A stretch of 64,000 nucleotides of DNA from Sequoia sempervirens (Eukaryota > Streptophyta > Pinopsida > Cupressales > Cupressaceae): contig VDFB02000003.1 in the NCBI GenBank assembly GCA_007258455.2, positions 36,831,733 through 36,895,732 of the forward strand, read 5' to 3'. The notes beneath the pieces were generated by a model. The model did not search any database, was not told the DNA's origin, and saw nothing but the letters and a program-made list of their open reading frames with translations. Within the stretch, counting starts at the first letter, position 1, and each line of letters begins with the position of its first letter. This document shows, piece by piece, positions 1 to 12,264 of this stretch. The position numbers and the translations under genes are program-made.

Positions 1-3000
1 AGTTAATGTATATCTAAGGTGCCCCCTCTGAATAAAGTTGATGGGGTTTGTAAGGATTCAAAATCCCAAATAGATATCTCTTGAAGTCCTCACAATTTGT
101 TAGAGAATCATCTTCATGTTCTTCAAGAAAATAATCTTGAGTTGGTTCCTCCTTACTACCTTGTTATTAGGTTGGAAGTTGATTCTTTTTTCCCTCCCAA
201 AAATATTGTTAATGAGGAAGGCATTTTTCAAGTTGGGGCTTTTGAAATTACTAAGGATATCCATTCTCCTTCTTCTCCTATTAAGCCTATATGTCCTTTT
301 TCTTTAAAACTTGAAGTTGATGAGGAAAACCTAAATGTTTTTGTTAATGAAGCTATTCTTCCAGTAGGTTATGATTTAATTGAGAATTATAGATTAAGTG
401 CTCTTGAAGAGAATATCCCCTTTGAGTTTAATGAGAGATTATCTTTTTTCTCAAATGGATTTAGTAGAAAATGAGGACCTTGCTATCCCTACTCCTCAAA
501 AAAAGGTAGAAAATCAAAGAAGAATAAAATACAAGAGGAGATTGTAGTGGGAATTCAATCCACTCTTGATAAGGTTCTATGAACGAGGAGAGACTAACAC
601 TCTCCTTGAAATTTTTAAATAAATATATTATTTTTTACTTGTTCTTAGGTTGGTCAGACATACACCTACTTTTTTATTTTTTCTTAAAAATTTAGTACTA
701 CTACATTGAAATTTTAAATTTTCACCAAATAGATTTATCTTTTTCCAAAAAAAGGAATAATATCTTAGAAATTAAATTCAATTTTCTACAAATTATTTTC
801 TTACATATTTTTCAAATTATGTTAATAGCTTATTCAAATTTTTATGTCAAGTTGTCTAACTTTGTTCTTTTGAATTTCATTGCCACATAAGGGCCTAGTT
901 TGAACCCCCATGATCTTGCATTGACCCTATAAAATTGAGAAGATAGGTTAATTTGGTTGGTCCGATAAAATATTCAACCCACTTACATCTAGAAAATTCT
1001 AAATATATTTGATTGAGACCTATTTTTTTTCTTCAAAAACTTCTTTATAAGTCTACTCAAGATGAAGTAGACTAGGTAATGAGGGATATCACATTCTAGA
1101 TAACATCTCATCTTTGGTCACCCTAGATTAAAATAATATGCTTCTTTTTTAATCCTCCTTGGAAGAATTTTGAATGATAGTATTCTCAACTCTATCTTAA
1201 TAAACCTCTAGGTCCTAATGGAATGAATACATTATCTTTCCAAAAATGTTAGTATTTTTTTGGTAGAGACCTTTTATTGGCCTTGGAAGAATCAGGAAGA
1301 AATAAAAATATATTGAAGGAGATAAAGAAAAAATTCATTGCTTTGATCCCTAAGTCCCAACATATTTGAATATTTTAGACCAATCTCACTATGAAACATT
1401 ATTTACAATATTTTTCCAAATCAATGACTGTTACACTCACAAAAATTATTCATCTTATTGTCTTGGAGGAGCATAATAGTTTTTTATAAGGGGACAGAAA
1501 ATGGTTTCTTAATAGTCCATGAAACTCTTCACTTTATTCACTCTAATATTATTCTTACAATGATGTTAAAAATGATATGATAAAGTCATGTAATAGAGTG
1601 GATTGGATTTTTCTAAGACCATGAAAAGTTTTTTTTCTTTTCTTAGTGTTGCAAATTTATTTTTTCTTGCATAGTAGGAGTTAGTTTTTTAATTTCTAAA
1701 GCTCTAAATAGATCTATCTTCGAGGAAAATAGAAAGGATTTGGGAAGGTATCACTATTCCCTACCTCCTTTTGTATACTCATCCTATTTTTGTAGATGAT
1801 ACTCTTCCTTTTGATCAAACTTATTTCTTTGAAGCTAAAATGATCAAGAAAATCCTAGCAGACTATTGCATGCTTTTAGGATAGAGGTCCAACCCAAGTA
1901 AACATATGGTTTTTTCTTCAACACACACAATTGTTCAAGGGATAATTATAAGTTTGTTGGGGTTTAGTAAGGAAAATATCCACTCTTAGTTCTTAGGTAT
2001 TCCCATATTTTCAACGGCTATCAAAAATAAATTTTAGAAAAAAATTACATAAATTATCTAAAAATATATCCTTGTGGAAAGGAAATTGATTGACCCTAGC
2101 AGAAAAATTAACTGTGTGATCAAGGAAGTTCTATTAGCTATTCCCATCTACATAATGTCAATTTTAATATTTTTGGAAAGGATAAAAAATGATCTAAAAA
2201 TAATAATTAGAATTTTTTATGGAATGGAAATCTTGGTAAAGAGAAAAAGAAATGTATACCCCTTATCTATTGGGATAAATATTCAAACCTTCTAATGTTT
2301 AGGTGGTGCCAGGATTCGTAAATTTAAATCTTAGAATCTATCTTATGAGTGAAAAAATAACATGGCTTATGTATGTTAAGCCCCAAAATAAATGGTGTAA
2401 GATATTGTAAGAAAACTATTTAGATTCCTTAGTCCTAGAAATATTTTTTATTGTGGCTAACCCTCCCATTGATTAAAAAATGTGAAACTTCATTGTGGAT
2501 AGTAGATAAGTAATTCTCCCACACTTATCCTTGGTAATTCATAATGATGAAAAATAAAATTTCTAGGAGGATTCCAGGAATGGCTTTCCCCCCACTCTAA
2601 TTGCCAAGAACTCTCAATTTAATATATATTACAAAATACTTCTGGAGGAGCAAGGTTAGGGTCTACATTGAAATTTAAGGTGAAGTGATCAATATGCATG
2701 TTAGAAAAACTTCTACATTCCTCAAGGCCAACAAAATATCCTTCATCATATTTTGAAAAATAATTTAAAAATATTTCCTTAAAATCAAGATGACCTAATC
2801 TAGGCTCCTTCAAAATTGGGTCACTATACAGTCATCTAAGGGTATCATGTGCTCACTCATTCTTAGGTTAATGAAAGTTGGCCTTCTAGTCTTTGCTAGG
2901 GGAAAATTGTCTCCCTAAAGCAATGTTTTTTCTTGGTTGGCCCTCAATAATAAGATTCTTACAAGTTCTAGAATAAAAAATTCAAGAATTTTTCCTTCCT

Positions 3001-3298
3001 TCAATTGTGTGATGTGTGGACTCCATCCTACATATGTTGATCACATACTCTTATCTTACTATTTTTCTTCCAACTATTGGTCTTTGCTTTGTTTCAAGCT
3101 AGGTTGGTAGGGCCCTCTCTCAAATTCTCTCTTCAAGCTCTTTATTAGTTAGCCTTCTTTGTATGTTAATTCCTATTTCCAAAACATATGGCAGTGATCT
3201 CCATCTATCCTGATTTGGAACTTGTGGTTAGAAAAAATAGAAGGATTTTTAGAAGGAAGCCAGCCTCCTTGCATTAGGTTATAGAGAGAATTGAAAGT
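1..3298 (+). mobile_element. LINE (L1-type) remnant, copy 1
   Basis: This is a degraded non-LTR retrotransposon, matched nearly base for base by 16400-20480. Recognisable parts are the ORF1 tail (97-474), the reverse-transcriptase core (about 1200-1900, including the segment encoding the [F/V]xDDT active site near 1790-1800), and the RT C-terminal region (2074-2295, with an AIPIYIMS stretch typical of plant LINE RTs). The endonuclease part present in copy 2 (about 16998-18130) is missing and is replaced by an unrelated repeat (about 615-932). Many stops and frameshifts rule out activity. The left end lies outside the window. Similarity to copy 2 stops abruptly at about 3298. Confidence 0.75.
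615..932. repeat. Dispersed repeat inside LINE copy 1
   Basis: About 300 bases foreign to the LINE replace its endonuclease segment. The same sequence recurs in the same orientation at about 49665-49930, sharing runs such as AAATTTTCAC and CAATTTTCTACAAAT. It has no coding potential that I can see. It is probably a short non-autonomous element or the end of a longer one. Confidence 0.6.
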
Positions 3299-3450
3299 GA
3301 GGGCTAGGGTTTAAAGAAAATGGAGGAATGGTTTGAAGATGTAGTCATGCATGATAGGTGTCACATGAGGTGTAAGAGCTAGGTATGCTCACACATGTGT
3401 GAGAAAAGGAGTGAGGATAAGAAAAAAGGTGACATGAAGGCTTGACACTT
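3299..3450. other. Unassigned spacer
   Basis: This stretch lies between the end of LINE copy 1 similarity and the start of the P450 segmental duplication. I see no gene or repeat in it. Confidence 0.4.
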
Positions 3451-4488
3451 CATTGACAACCTCTATGGAATGCACTCCAAACTTGGTGATATGAATCTAC
3501 TTTACATGTATGGTTATTTGTGCTCTTCTAGTGAACAAGCTTTGCCCCCAAAATCTTTGCTTGACCATTTATCATTTGAGTTAGGTTATTTTAAAGTTAG
3601 TGAATGATAGAAATACACTCTGCCAAGTGAGTAAGCATTGCACCTGCAAAAGGAGAAGGTACTGCCAAGCCAAATTGTTCTAAGTTCCCTCCGAGGATAA
3701 AATATCCAACCCCTCTCGCAAACACACCCGAAAAGTAAAGTCATCATATACACAGTTGACACAAACTTTTAACTCTTGTTTGGGCTCCTTAGCCTATTTT
3801 ACAAACCAAACCTCAACTTCGCTACATAGCTACTCTTATAGAAGGATCTACAAGTCTGAACTTCCTCCTAATGTTAATATTTATTTAATTAGATAATAAT
3901 CAAGTAAGAGTAGGCATCTCAAAAACAAGTCAAACTTTTAATGGATCATTACAACCTCATCAATAGACAAACTGTGATATGGTGTAGTAAGACTACCACC
4001 AAAGTGTATATCATTAGTTGCGTATGGTTATTTTAAAACCACTTTCAATTAATGATTAAATATAAAATTTGATTAATAATTTTTTATTTTTTTTAATGAA
4101 AGACAAAATGCAAATTTATTATTGATTATTTAATTGTTAAAGAATATAATATTAAATATGATTGTAGAAAAACACGATTAAAAGATACCTGAAAATTTAC
4201 ATTAGATTGTTAAAAGTGAAAAGTGAGAAAAAAAAGAGACTAAATAAAACATAAAAAAATTATAGATTCTCAAAAATAAGTTAAAATCTACATTCATACT
4301 CGAAATTACAAACTTAATAGGGTGCCATTTATACAAATTTGGTAATTTTTTATCTCAATGTTTGCCTAATTTCAACTTCTTTTCCTGAACTTAAAACTTC
4401 AAGAAAATTAAAAAATAATAATATTTTAAGATAAATTTTTGAATAAAATATATTTTTCTCACAACTGCTTAAAACAACCACACATATA

Positions 4489-4625
4489 TATATATATCAA
4501 CACGTCCCACGTGAATGAAAACTACAGAAAGGGTCCCAATAATATAAATATATATATATATATATATATCAACGCGTCCCACGTGAATGAAAACTACAGA
4601 AAGGGTCCCAATAATATATTAATTC
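4489..4625 (+). promoter_or_regulatory. Tandemly duplicated G-box block in P450 promoter
   Basis: A block of about 72 bases is present twice, separated by (AT)n. Each copy contains a perfect CACGTG G-box (4508-4513 and 4580-4585) in the context TCCCACGTGAATG, followed by AAAACTACAGAAAGGGTCCC. G-boxes bind bHLH and bZIP factors in plants, and jasmonate- and ABA-responsive genes often use them. The equivalent site in copy B (about 7835-7875) is single and degraded to GCACATGACAG. The role in this gene is inferred from position only, about 350-430 bases upstream of the ATG. Confidence 0.55.
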
Positions 4626-4887
4626 AAAACAAAGACTTTCCTCCCATGCAGTTGCGTATACTCTGACTTTTACACAATAATTTCTCCGTGAAGTTTGCGA
4701 AGATTTGAATTGAAAATATGAAAAGACGTCATCAGTTAAGATTGATTTTCCGTCGAGCGCATAAATCACAAATAGACACGGGAACTTCTTTTTCATGTGG
4801 ACGAAATCTTTGATGAATTTGTCAATCCATGTTTGAGTTTTCTTCTGAGTTATAGATTAATTTAGAAGTGTCTGGGAAGACTGCTGG

Positions 4888-4898
4888 CAATAAATAGG
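4888..4898 (+). promoter_or_regulatory. TATA-like box of P450 copy A
   Basis: CAATAAATAGG lies about 40 bases before the ATG pair. It is conserved as CACTAAATAG at the same place in copy B, which supports a core promoter. The short leader would run through GCATATGATGG. Confidence 0.5.
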
Positions 4899-4938
4899 CC
4901 TCGCTTAGTGTATGGAAGCATACATTTACATTTAGCAT

Positions 4939-5917
4939 ATGATGGAGTTTAATGGTGTCATGGAATTTGAGCAGTCCACTTTTATACTGTCTGTCATAGT
5001 GGCCGCTGCACTGGTGGTGCTAATGGCCCAAAGGATGAATCAGGGTAAGACTGGAAAAGGGAAAAGACTTCCTCCTGGTAATTTGGGTCTGCCTGTGATT
5101 GGTGAAACGTACCAATTTTTGAGAGCATACAAGGCATTCGAGGCAAAAGATTGGGTGGAAGAAAGAGTTTCGAAATATGGCAGCGTATTCAAAACGTCTC
5201 TCATGGGGCGTCCGACGGTCGTTGTGACGGGTCAAGCAGGCAACCGATTTATTTTCCAAAACGAGTGGAATATGTTTGCGAGCACCCAAGCTCCAACCGC
5301 TCTGCGCATTTTCGGGGTGAGGAGCATGTTGGACGCGGAGGAGGAAGTTCACAAGCGAATGAGAGGGGCCGTCATGACCTTCCTCAAGCCCGAATCGTTG
5401 CAGTCATTCGTGGGTAGAATGGAGTCCGTCATTCAAAAACATTTTGTTGATCACTGGGAGGGAAAAGAGAGCGTTAGGGTGATGCCATTGATGAAAAAGC
5501 TCACTTTCGCCGTTGCGTGCGATCTGTTCTTCAGTTTGAAAGACGGCGAAGAGATAGATTCACTGGGCAGGGAGTTTGGGACGTTGTTGAATGGGGCGTG
5601 GTGTCTTCCCTTGGATTTTCCAGGAACCACCTTTCGGAAGGCGTTGAATGCTCGTAGTCGCATATGCAGGCAGATGGTAGGCATCATGGAACGGAGGAAG
5701 ACGGAAATTGCACAGGGTCGTGCTTCCCCACACCAAGACTTGTTGTCTTGTTTGCTGTGTATGAGGGATGAAAATGGGTGCCCGCTTACCGAGGAAGAAA
5801 TCACCGATAACCTCATGGTTGTGTTGATTGCCGGTCATGACACCACTTCTGCTCTTCTCACGCATCTTGTAAGGATGTTGGCACTCCACCCGGAGGTCTA
5901 CCACAATGTTGTCCAAG
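4939..5917 (+). CDS. Cytochrome P450 (CYP85 clan, CYP716/CYP725-like), exon 1
   Basis: This is a membrane-bound haem monooxygenase. The family hydroxylates triterpenoids, diterpenoids and taxanes at the ER, using NADPH-P450 reductase. The exon encodes 326 residues plus one base. It shows an N-terminal anchor (about residues 11-32), a proline-rich hinge LPPGNLGLPVIGE, a C-helix region HKRMRG, and the I-helix oxygen-binding motif AGHDTTS near residue 295. The frame is open throughout and ends VYHNVVQ at the donor AAG|GTATTT; reading on past 5917 is intron. Exons 2 and 3 (22919-23106, 23268-23558) fit in phase and would complete a protein of about 485 residues, normal for the family. The start is the first of two adjacent ATGs (4939, 4942). 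The substrate cannot be read from sequence. Whether this exon is really spliced over 17 kb to those exons needs transcript evidence. Confidence 0.85.
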
Positions 5918-6950
5918 GTATTTCTTTCTCTAACCTCGTGCTTTTTCCTGAGTTTTCTACTCTGTGCTGTAATCAGTAATTTTCTACTTATGCTCCGATT
6001 TTGATGGTTTAGGCTTTTTTGTTCGGCGTTTGTGTGCGGATAGATCAGGAGTTTTTATATTTACCTTTGATTTCAACTTTATTTTTTAAAGGGTAAATTA
6101 AGGTTATTAATATAGCTTTTGGTAAAGAAGATGGTATTAAAGAGTTAAAAAAGAGGTTTTTTTTAAGATGTTATTAATATTGTTGTAATCTTCTAAATAA
6201 GATATCTATTAATTTTTAGAAAAAAGGAATGAGATAAGGTGGCATGTTCATATGATGATATGGGAAGAGGGGATACATGAGTGAGTGACGAATGACAAAT
6301 GATGACAAATATAAATTTTAATTCATGTGGATGGATTTAATGGAAATAATTAAATAGTTAAGGGTCAATGATAATATGAATTTAAATATTAGAGGAAATG
6401 GTAATTAGAATTAATCAACTTTAATTAATTAAATTTTCAAGGAGTAATTAATTAATTAAATTGAAGGAATTAGGGATTAAGGTTAATTTATTTAATTCAA
6501 TTAATTAGTCTTAGGGAAGAATTAATTAATGATTAATGATGAAGGAAATTAATTCAATAGTGTCAAGTATTTAATTAATTTAGGAGAAATTTAGTATGAC
6601 AGGGAGTAGTTATAAATTTTGGATGTCTACAAAGATAATAAGTCTAAGTTGATACCTCTTTGACCAAGAGCCAATGATTGGGGTATATCCATTCCATCAA
6701 AGTCCACCAAGGTACAATCTTAGATTCATCATTTGGGTTTTGAACATTGATGTAATAGAGAAACATACAATCATCCTCATCAATTATACACAATCAATCA
6801 AATGACATATTTTTTAAAATAGATGTTTTTTATGTGAGAAAAGATTTGCTAGTGCACAACCCCTCCATCTTTGTAATTTCTATTACATAATCGAGGTAAA
6901 ATTTTGAATTCCCTAAAGAGGCTCAAATGTCTTGTCAAACATTTGTATGT
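5918..6950. other. Start of P450 intron 1; A+T-rich, LTR-like stretch
   Basis: The first 200 bases match the intron start of copy B. From about 6130 to 6630 the sequence is rich in TTAATTAA-type runs and ends in ATGTCTACA. The left part of the gypsy LTR at 25.3-25.94 kb has the same style and the same ending, so this may be a solo LTR of a related family. No gene is seen. Confidence 0.35.
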
Positions 6951-8314
6951 GAAGTGTATGGGAATGACATCTTTGGAATGCACCCTAAGTTTACTGAAAT
7001 AAATCTAATTTACACATCTGGTTATTTGAGATCCTTTAGTGAACACAATTCTCCCTAAAGACCTTCGCTTGCCATTTTTGTCTAAGTTGGCTTATTGTGA
7101 AGCTAGTGAATGATAAAAACACACTCTACCAATTGAATAAGCATTCCACTTGCGAAGAGAAGGTACTTCCAAGCCTAATTATCTTGAGTGCCCTCTCATG
7201 AGGTATATCCAATTATTGTGTTTACTAGTTTCAAACCCTCTTGTAAATGCACTTGTAAAAGTTGGCACAAACCTTTAACCCTTGGTTGGGCTCCTCCATC
7301 TATTCTACAATCCAAACCTCAATATTGTTAGGTACATGGTTACTTTTAGAGAAGGTTTGTAAGTATGATCTCTTTCCTAATATTAATATTTATTCTATTA
7401 CACCATAATCAAGTAAGATTAGTGTCTTAGAAACAAGTCAAATCTTCAATGGAGCATTACAATCTCATCAATAGATAAGAAACAATGTTGTAAGAATACC
7501 ATCAAAACATGTATTATCAATTAAATGCAGTTATTTTAAATAGACTCTCAGCTTAATGGTTAAAGATAAATTTTCGTTAATAAAAATAAGACAATTAATT
7601 ACTACTTTTTAGTAAGGATGAGGTGTAAAATTACTATTGATTGTTTAATTGTTGAAAAGTGATATATAAATAAAATGATTGTAGATAGACATAATTAAAA
7701 AATATCTAAAAATTTAGATTAAATTGTTGAAAGACACAAAACATGAGAAATATAAATACTAAAAGAAATAACATAATGAAGTTGTAGAAGTTGATAGCCT
7801 AAATAAGGTGTCATGCTTATAATTCAAATGTCAAATCATCGCACATGACAGAAACTACAAGAAGGGTCCCAATAATATAACAATTCTAAAGAAAGATTTT
7901 CCTCCCAAGTAGTCAAGTATAGTTTGATGTTTGCACAATAATTTCATTCAACTGAAAAAATTTCCTCCCAAATAGTTGATTATATTTTGATGTTTGAAAG
8001 ATTGTCCTCTCAAGTAATCAAGTATATTTTGATGTCTACGCAATAATTCCATTGAAAAGAAAAATTATCCTCCAAAGTAGTCGAGTATATTTTGATATTT
8101 GCGCAATAATTTCTCCGTGGGATAATTCTGCGGAGATTTGAATTGAAAAGTGTGAACACTGAAAAGACATCTTCGGCTAAGATGTGTTTTCCATTGTCGT
8201 TTAAAATTAAACTTTTTTTAGTGTGAATAATATCGCCGATGAATTTTTCAATCCATGGTGGAGTTGTATTGGGGTAGATGGATTAATTTCAAAGTTTCTA
8301 GAAAGGAAAGTGGC

Positions 8315-8323
8315 ACTAAATAG
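8315..8323 (+). promoter_or_regulatory. TATA-like box of P450 copy B
   Basis: ACTAAATAG lies at the position equivalent to the TATA-like box of copy A, about 55 bases before the first ATG. Confidence 0.4.
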
Positions 8324-8653
8324 CCTTCCATATGCCTAGTTTATTGTGTACAAGCATACGTTTACATTTAGCATTTGATGGAGTTTAATAGTGCGATGGA
8401 TTTTGAGCACTCAACTTTTCTACTCTCTATCGTATTGGTCATTGCACTGGTAGTGCTAATGGCCAAAAGGATGAATCAAGGCAAGAATGGAAAAGGGGAA
8501 ATACTTCCTCCTAGAAGTTTGGGGTTGCCTGTGATTGGTGAAACGTACCAATTTCTGAGAGCATACAAGGCATTCAAGGCCAAATATTGGGTGGAAGAAA
8601 GAGTCTTAAAATATGGCAATGTATTCAAAATATCTCTCATGGGGTGTCCGATG

Positions 8654-9339
8654 TGTAAGGAAATTAGAGTAGCGAAAATAATTTTCTACGCCAATCTTGA
8701 GGAGAAACACTATGCAAAAATTTAAAACTAATCTAATAGTTACATAAAATCAAGAAACACATTCATAACATGAAATAAATAGTGAAAACACAAAACACTA
8801 GATATACGTGGGGAAAACCCTTTCGGGTGAAAAACCCCACACTCCAAAGCATGCTCAATGTATTCCAAATTCAAAACCAATAGTGCATACACTTGCCGAG
8901 CAAGTATTTTACAAGAGTATCACTAGTACACATCTCTGGAAAAATTATGGCAGCATTCCAGCAGCATAACAGTACCTGCAAACTCTCACACAAACTACTC
9001 ATCAAGCCTCCAATTTATAGACTTCTAGCTTGATACAAGAAACCACCAGCGATTTACAAAACCATGTGCTTGGCTTCTCTTACCAAGATTCCAATCTAAA
9101 ATAAGCTCTCACGTCCAAAATGAAATCCCTTAATTTTGACCCTTACAGATTTCATAAAAACTGTCATAGAATCTCTAAAAATAGTCATTCCATGATATAC
9201 TATCACATGGGAATCTTATGACAACTAATAAACCAATTTTTAATGCACCAAAAGTGTGGAACAGCTGTAGGAAAAAATTAAATAAAAATAACTATTACAG
9301 GAAATATGCAGCAAGGTTGAGACACCTCATTTCCCAACA
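8654..9339 (-). repeat. Copia 3' LTR
   Basis: In element orientation the LTR begins TGTTGGGAAATGAG and ends CCTTACA, with TG...CA termini. It matches 13578-14262 over its full length. Confidence 0.92.
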
Positions 9340-9350
9340 TTCTCCCACTT
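9340..9350 (-). other. Copia polypurine tract
   Basis: On the minus strand AAGTGGGAGAA lies immediately before the 3' LTR. This is the standard plus-strand priming site of copia elements, with the usual GTGGGAGAA core. Confidence 0.85.
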
Positions 9351-9389
9351 GTCAAATACCTTGTAGGGCCAAGGGAAAAATACCATGGA

Positions 9390-11292
9390 TCAACTGCTAA
9401 GGACCAAAATGCTCATAGACTCGGAACACCACCTAAATTTTGATGTGCTCACGGGCTTAGTTAATGCATCTGCAACATTCACCATTGTCTCTACCTTTTC
9501 CAGTTTCACCCTGCCATCCTCGACCATATCTCTCACGAAGTGATACTGAACATCAATGTGTTTGGTCCTGGCATGAAAATTCAGGTTCCTCGCAAGGCAG
9601 ATTGCACTCTGACTGTCGCAATAAAGTGGTAACTGTACCCTGTTTAAATCCAATATCTGAACACAAATGCTTCAGCCAAATGGCTTCTTTATAGGCATGA
9701 GTAGATACCATATACTCTGCCTTAGTAGTGGACAAAGTGACCACAGCCTGTCGCTTGCTCATCTAACTGATTGCACCACCATTAAGAGTAAACACATATG
9801 CACTGGTGGACCTTCTGCTATCGACATCACCAGCCCAATCTGAATCCACAAAACCATGAATACTCAGGGAATGTTGATCTCCTATACCATGAAAACATAT
9901 AGAGTACTCTGTTGTACCCCGCAAATATTTGAAGACCCTCTTAACTACATCCCAATGCACTCTTCCAGGATTAGACATAAAACGAGAAAGAACTCCCACT
10001 GCTTGGGCAATGTCTGGTCTTGTACAAACCATAGCATACATTAAGCTTCCTACTACACTCTGGTAAGGCACTCTGCTCATGTCTTCCATCTTCAATGGGG
10101 ATGTTGGACATTGTGAAATAGAGAGCTTCGTTCCCAATCCAATAGGAACACAAAGTGGTTTACAATCCTACATGTTAAACTTTTGTAAAACTGAACAGAC
10201 ATACTTACCCTAGTTAAGCCATAACTTTCTGTTCTCGCAATCTCTTATAATCTCCATCCCAAGTTTGTGTTTTGCTGCACCAAGATATTTCATTTCAAAT
10301 TTCACAAAGAGCTAAGATTTCAATTATGTAATCAAACCTTTTCCTTTCCCAATAAATAGCATGTCATCAACATATAAAGTAATTACCAAGAAATAATCAC
10401 CATTAGATTTAAAATATACACAGTGATCAGATTTAGACTGCACAAATCCCAAACTCAATACATATGTATCAAACTTTTGGTACCACATCCTAGGACTTTG
10501 TTTAAGGCCATACAGAGATTTCTTTAACTTACATACCAACTTGCTTTTACCTTTTACCACGTAGTGCTCTAGCTGTGTCATATAAATTTCTTCCTCCAAA
10601 TCACCATGAAGGAATGCAATTTTCACATCCATTTGTTCCACCTCTAGATCATAAGTTGCTACAATAGATAATAAAAACTGAATGGATGTCATTTTGGCAA
10701 CAGGAGAAAAAATATCACCATATTCAATACCCTCAACCTGAGAGTATCCCTTCGCAACCAACTGTGCTTTATACTTTTCAACATTTCCATCTAAACCAAT
10801 CTTTTTCTTAAACACCCATTTACATCCAACAGATTTTTGACCTTCGGGCAATGGTACAAGGTCCCATGTTTCATTCCTTTTAAGAGCTGCCATCTCTTCA
10901 TCCATGGCTAATTTCCAGGACTTTGCATCATTCATATCCAATGCCTCTTGCAGAGATCTCGGTTCATCAACGTTAGTACTCAAAGCAAATATACACTTCC
11001 AATCATCAGGTGAATACCCATACCTTTGAGGTGGTTTCCTTTGCCTTGTAGACCTTCGAACAAGATGAGGTGGAGGTTCTTCCACTTCTTCCTCCTCTTC
11101 AGAGCTTGATGAGCTCTCAACTTCTTGTCTATTTTTGGGTATTGTTTTGAACTTCCTCAGGTGTAGAAGGAATTTCAACCACATCCTTTTCATGTTCAAT
11201 TTCTTAATGCTATTCTGGCTGAAAATTAACAGGAGAAGATTTAGTCTCTCTAAAAATAACACTTCTGGAATAAATTTCCTTTTGTGCAACAA
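9390..11292 (-). pseudogene. Copia pol: reverse transcriptase and RNase H part
   Basis: The RT domain (11292-10324) runs from the conserved linker that begins with the 'EAL..' region, through a KWVFKKK motif and FLHGDLEEEIYM, to the catalytic YVDD near 10365. The RNase H part follows (10137-9390) with SDWAGD, a TKAEYM stretch, and a final DALTKP-type tail. A stop at 10324 and a frameshift near 9600-9650 break the frame. Most of the usual copia RT/RH length is present, so decay is by point changes and small indels rather than deletion. Confidence 0.9.
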
Positions 11293-12102
11293 GGTCCCAA
11301 AGCTTGTATCCTTTCACACCATAGCCATAGCCGATGAAGATACATTTGACAGCCTTAGATTCCAATTTTTTTCTCTTCTCCTTAGGCACATGTGCATATG
11401 TCTCACAACCTAAAACTCTCAGATGTCTAAGTGAAGGCTTTTTCCCCGACCACGCCTCCATTGGCATTTTATCAACAAGCGCTGATGTAGGAGATATATT
11501 TATCAAATAACAAGCAGTGGCAACAACTTCAGCCCAAAAATTTTGTTCTAGATCAGCTCCACTTAACATACTCCTAGCCTTCTCCATCAACGTTCTGTTC
11601 ATTCTTTCTGCAACTCCATTTTGCTGCGGAGAATATGAAGTTGTCTTTTGTCTTTTAATCCCACATCAATATAGAATCTATCACATTCTGTAGAACAGTA
11701 CTCACCGCCATTGTCAGTTCTCAAACATTTAATTTTTTTTCCAATCTAAGTTTCTACCATAGCCTTGAACTCCTTAAAATGACTGAAAACTTCATATTTA
11801 CTCTTTAAAAAATATACCCATGTTCTCCTACTAAAATCATCAATGAAAGTAACATAGTAAACTGATTTACCAATAGAAGAAACATCAACAGGACCAAATA
11901 CATCAGAGTGAATTAGATCCAAGATACATGAAGACTTATGAGAAGACGAGTAAAACTTAACACAGATCTGTTTACCATAAATACAATGTTCACAGAAATC
12001 AAACTCTAGATTGCAATCATTCAACCCCTCAACGAGGTTCTTATTTTTTAGGGATTTTAAACCCTTCTCTCCAATGTGGCCAAGCCTTTGGTGCCATAAC
12101 AT
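11210..12102 (-). pseudogene. Copia pol: integrase part
   Basis: The segment begins with the pre-integrase zinc-binding region (LWHQRLGHIGEKGL, then CEHCIYGK) and continues into the integrase core (DLIHSDVFGPV, FIDDFSRRTWVYF), typical of copia. It ends at a TAG (11746) that falls where family members have glutamine. The frame shifts between 11746 and 11602, and again before 11292. It encodes the strand-transfer enzyme of the element and is not functional here. Confidence 0.88.
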
Positions 12103-12264
12103 GGTCTTCTCTCCAGGAAACTTTGATTCAATATACAGAGCACCCTTGGGTACCCAAAATCCACGACCATCCGCAGAAGAGGAAACCTTCTCCTTTTTCA
12201 GCGAAGTAGTTTTTGACTTAATCTTATCAGAAGTACTATTGCACTCAACTGTGCATGCATCAAG

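Larger units (their letters stand above)
3450..6125 (+). repeat. P450 segmental duplication, unit A
   Basis: Unit A holds about 1.5 kb of upstream DNA, exon 1 and the first 200 bases of intron 1. It is matched in order by unit B (about 6935-15157 once the copia insertion is removed). Matching landmarks include the block ending in GAGAAGGTACTKCCAAGCC (3650 and 7150), the GGGTCCCAATAATAT block upstream of the TATA box, the exon, and the intron start GTATTTCTTTCTCTAA. The two units are in direct orientation, so this is a tandem duplication. Confidence 0.85.

Noticed and set aside
5020..5916. Several minus-strand frames over the P450 exon
   Set aside because: They are antisense shadows of a G+C-rich coding exon with a clear plus-strand product.
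5918..5979. Open frame continues past exon 1 of the P450
   Set aside because: The sequence after AAG|GTATTT is intron: copy B has the same donor, and the homologous protein continues with EQKKIL in exon 2.
8375..8377. TTG as the start of P450 copy B
   Set aside because: It aligns with the first ATG of copy A. The first ATG present in copy B is 8378, and the copy is a pseudogene in any case.
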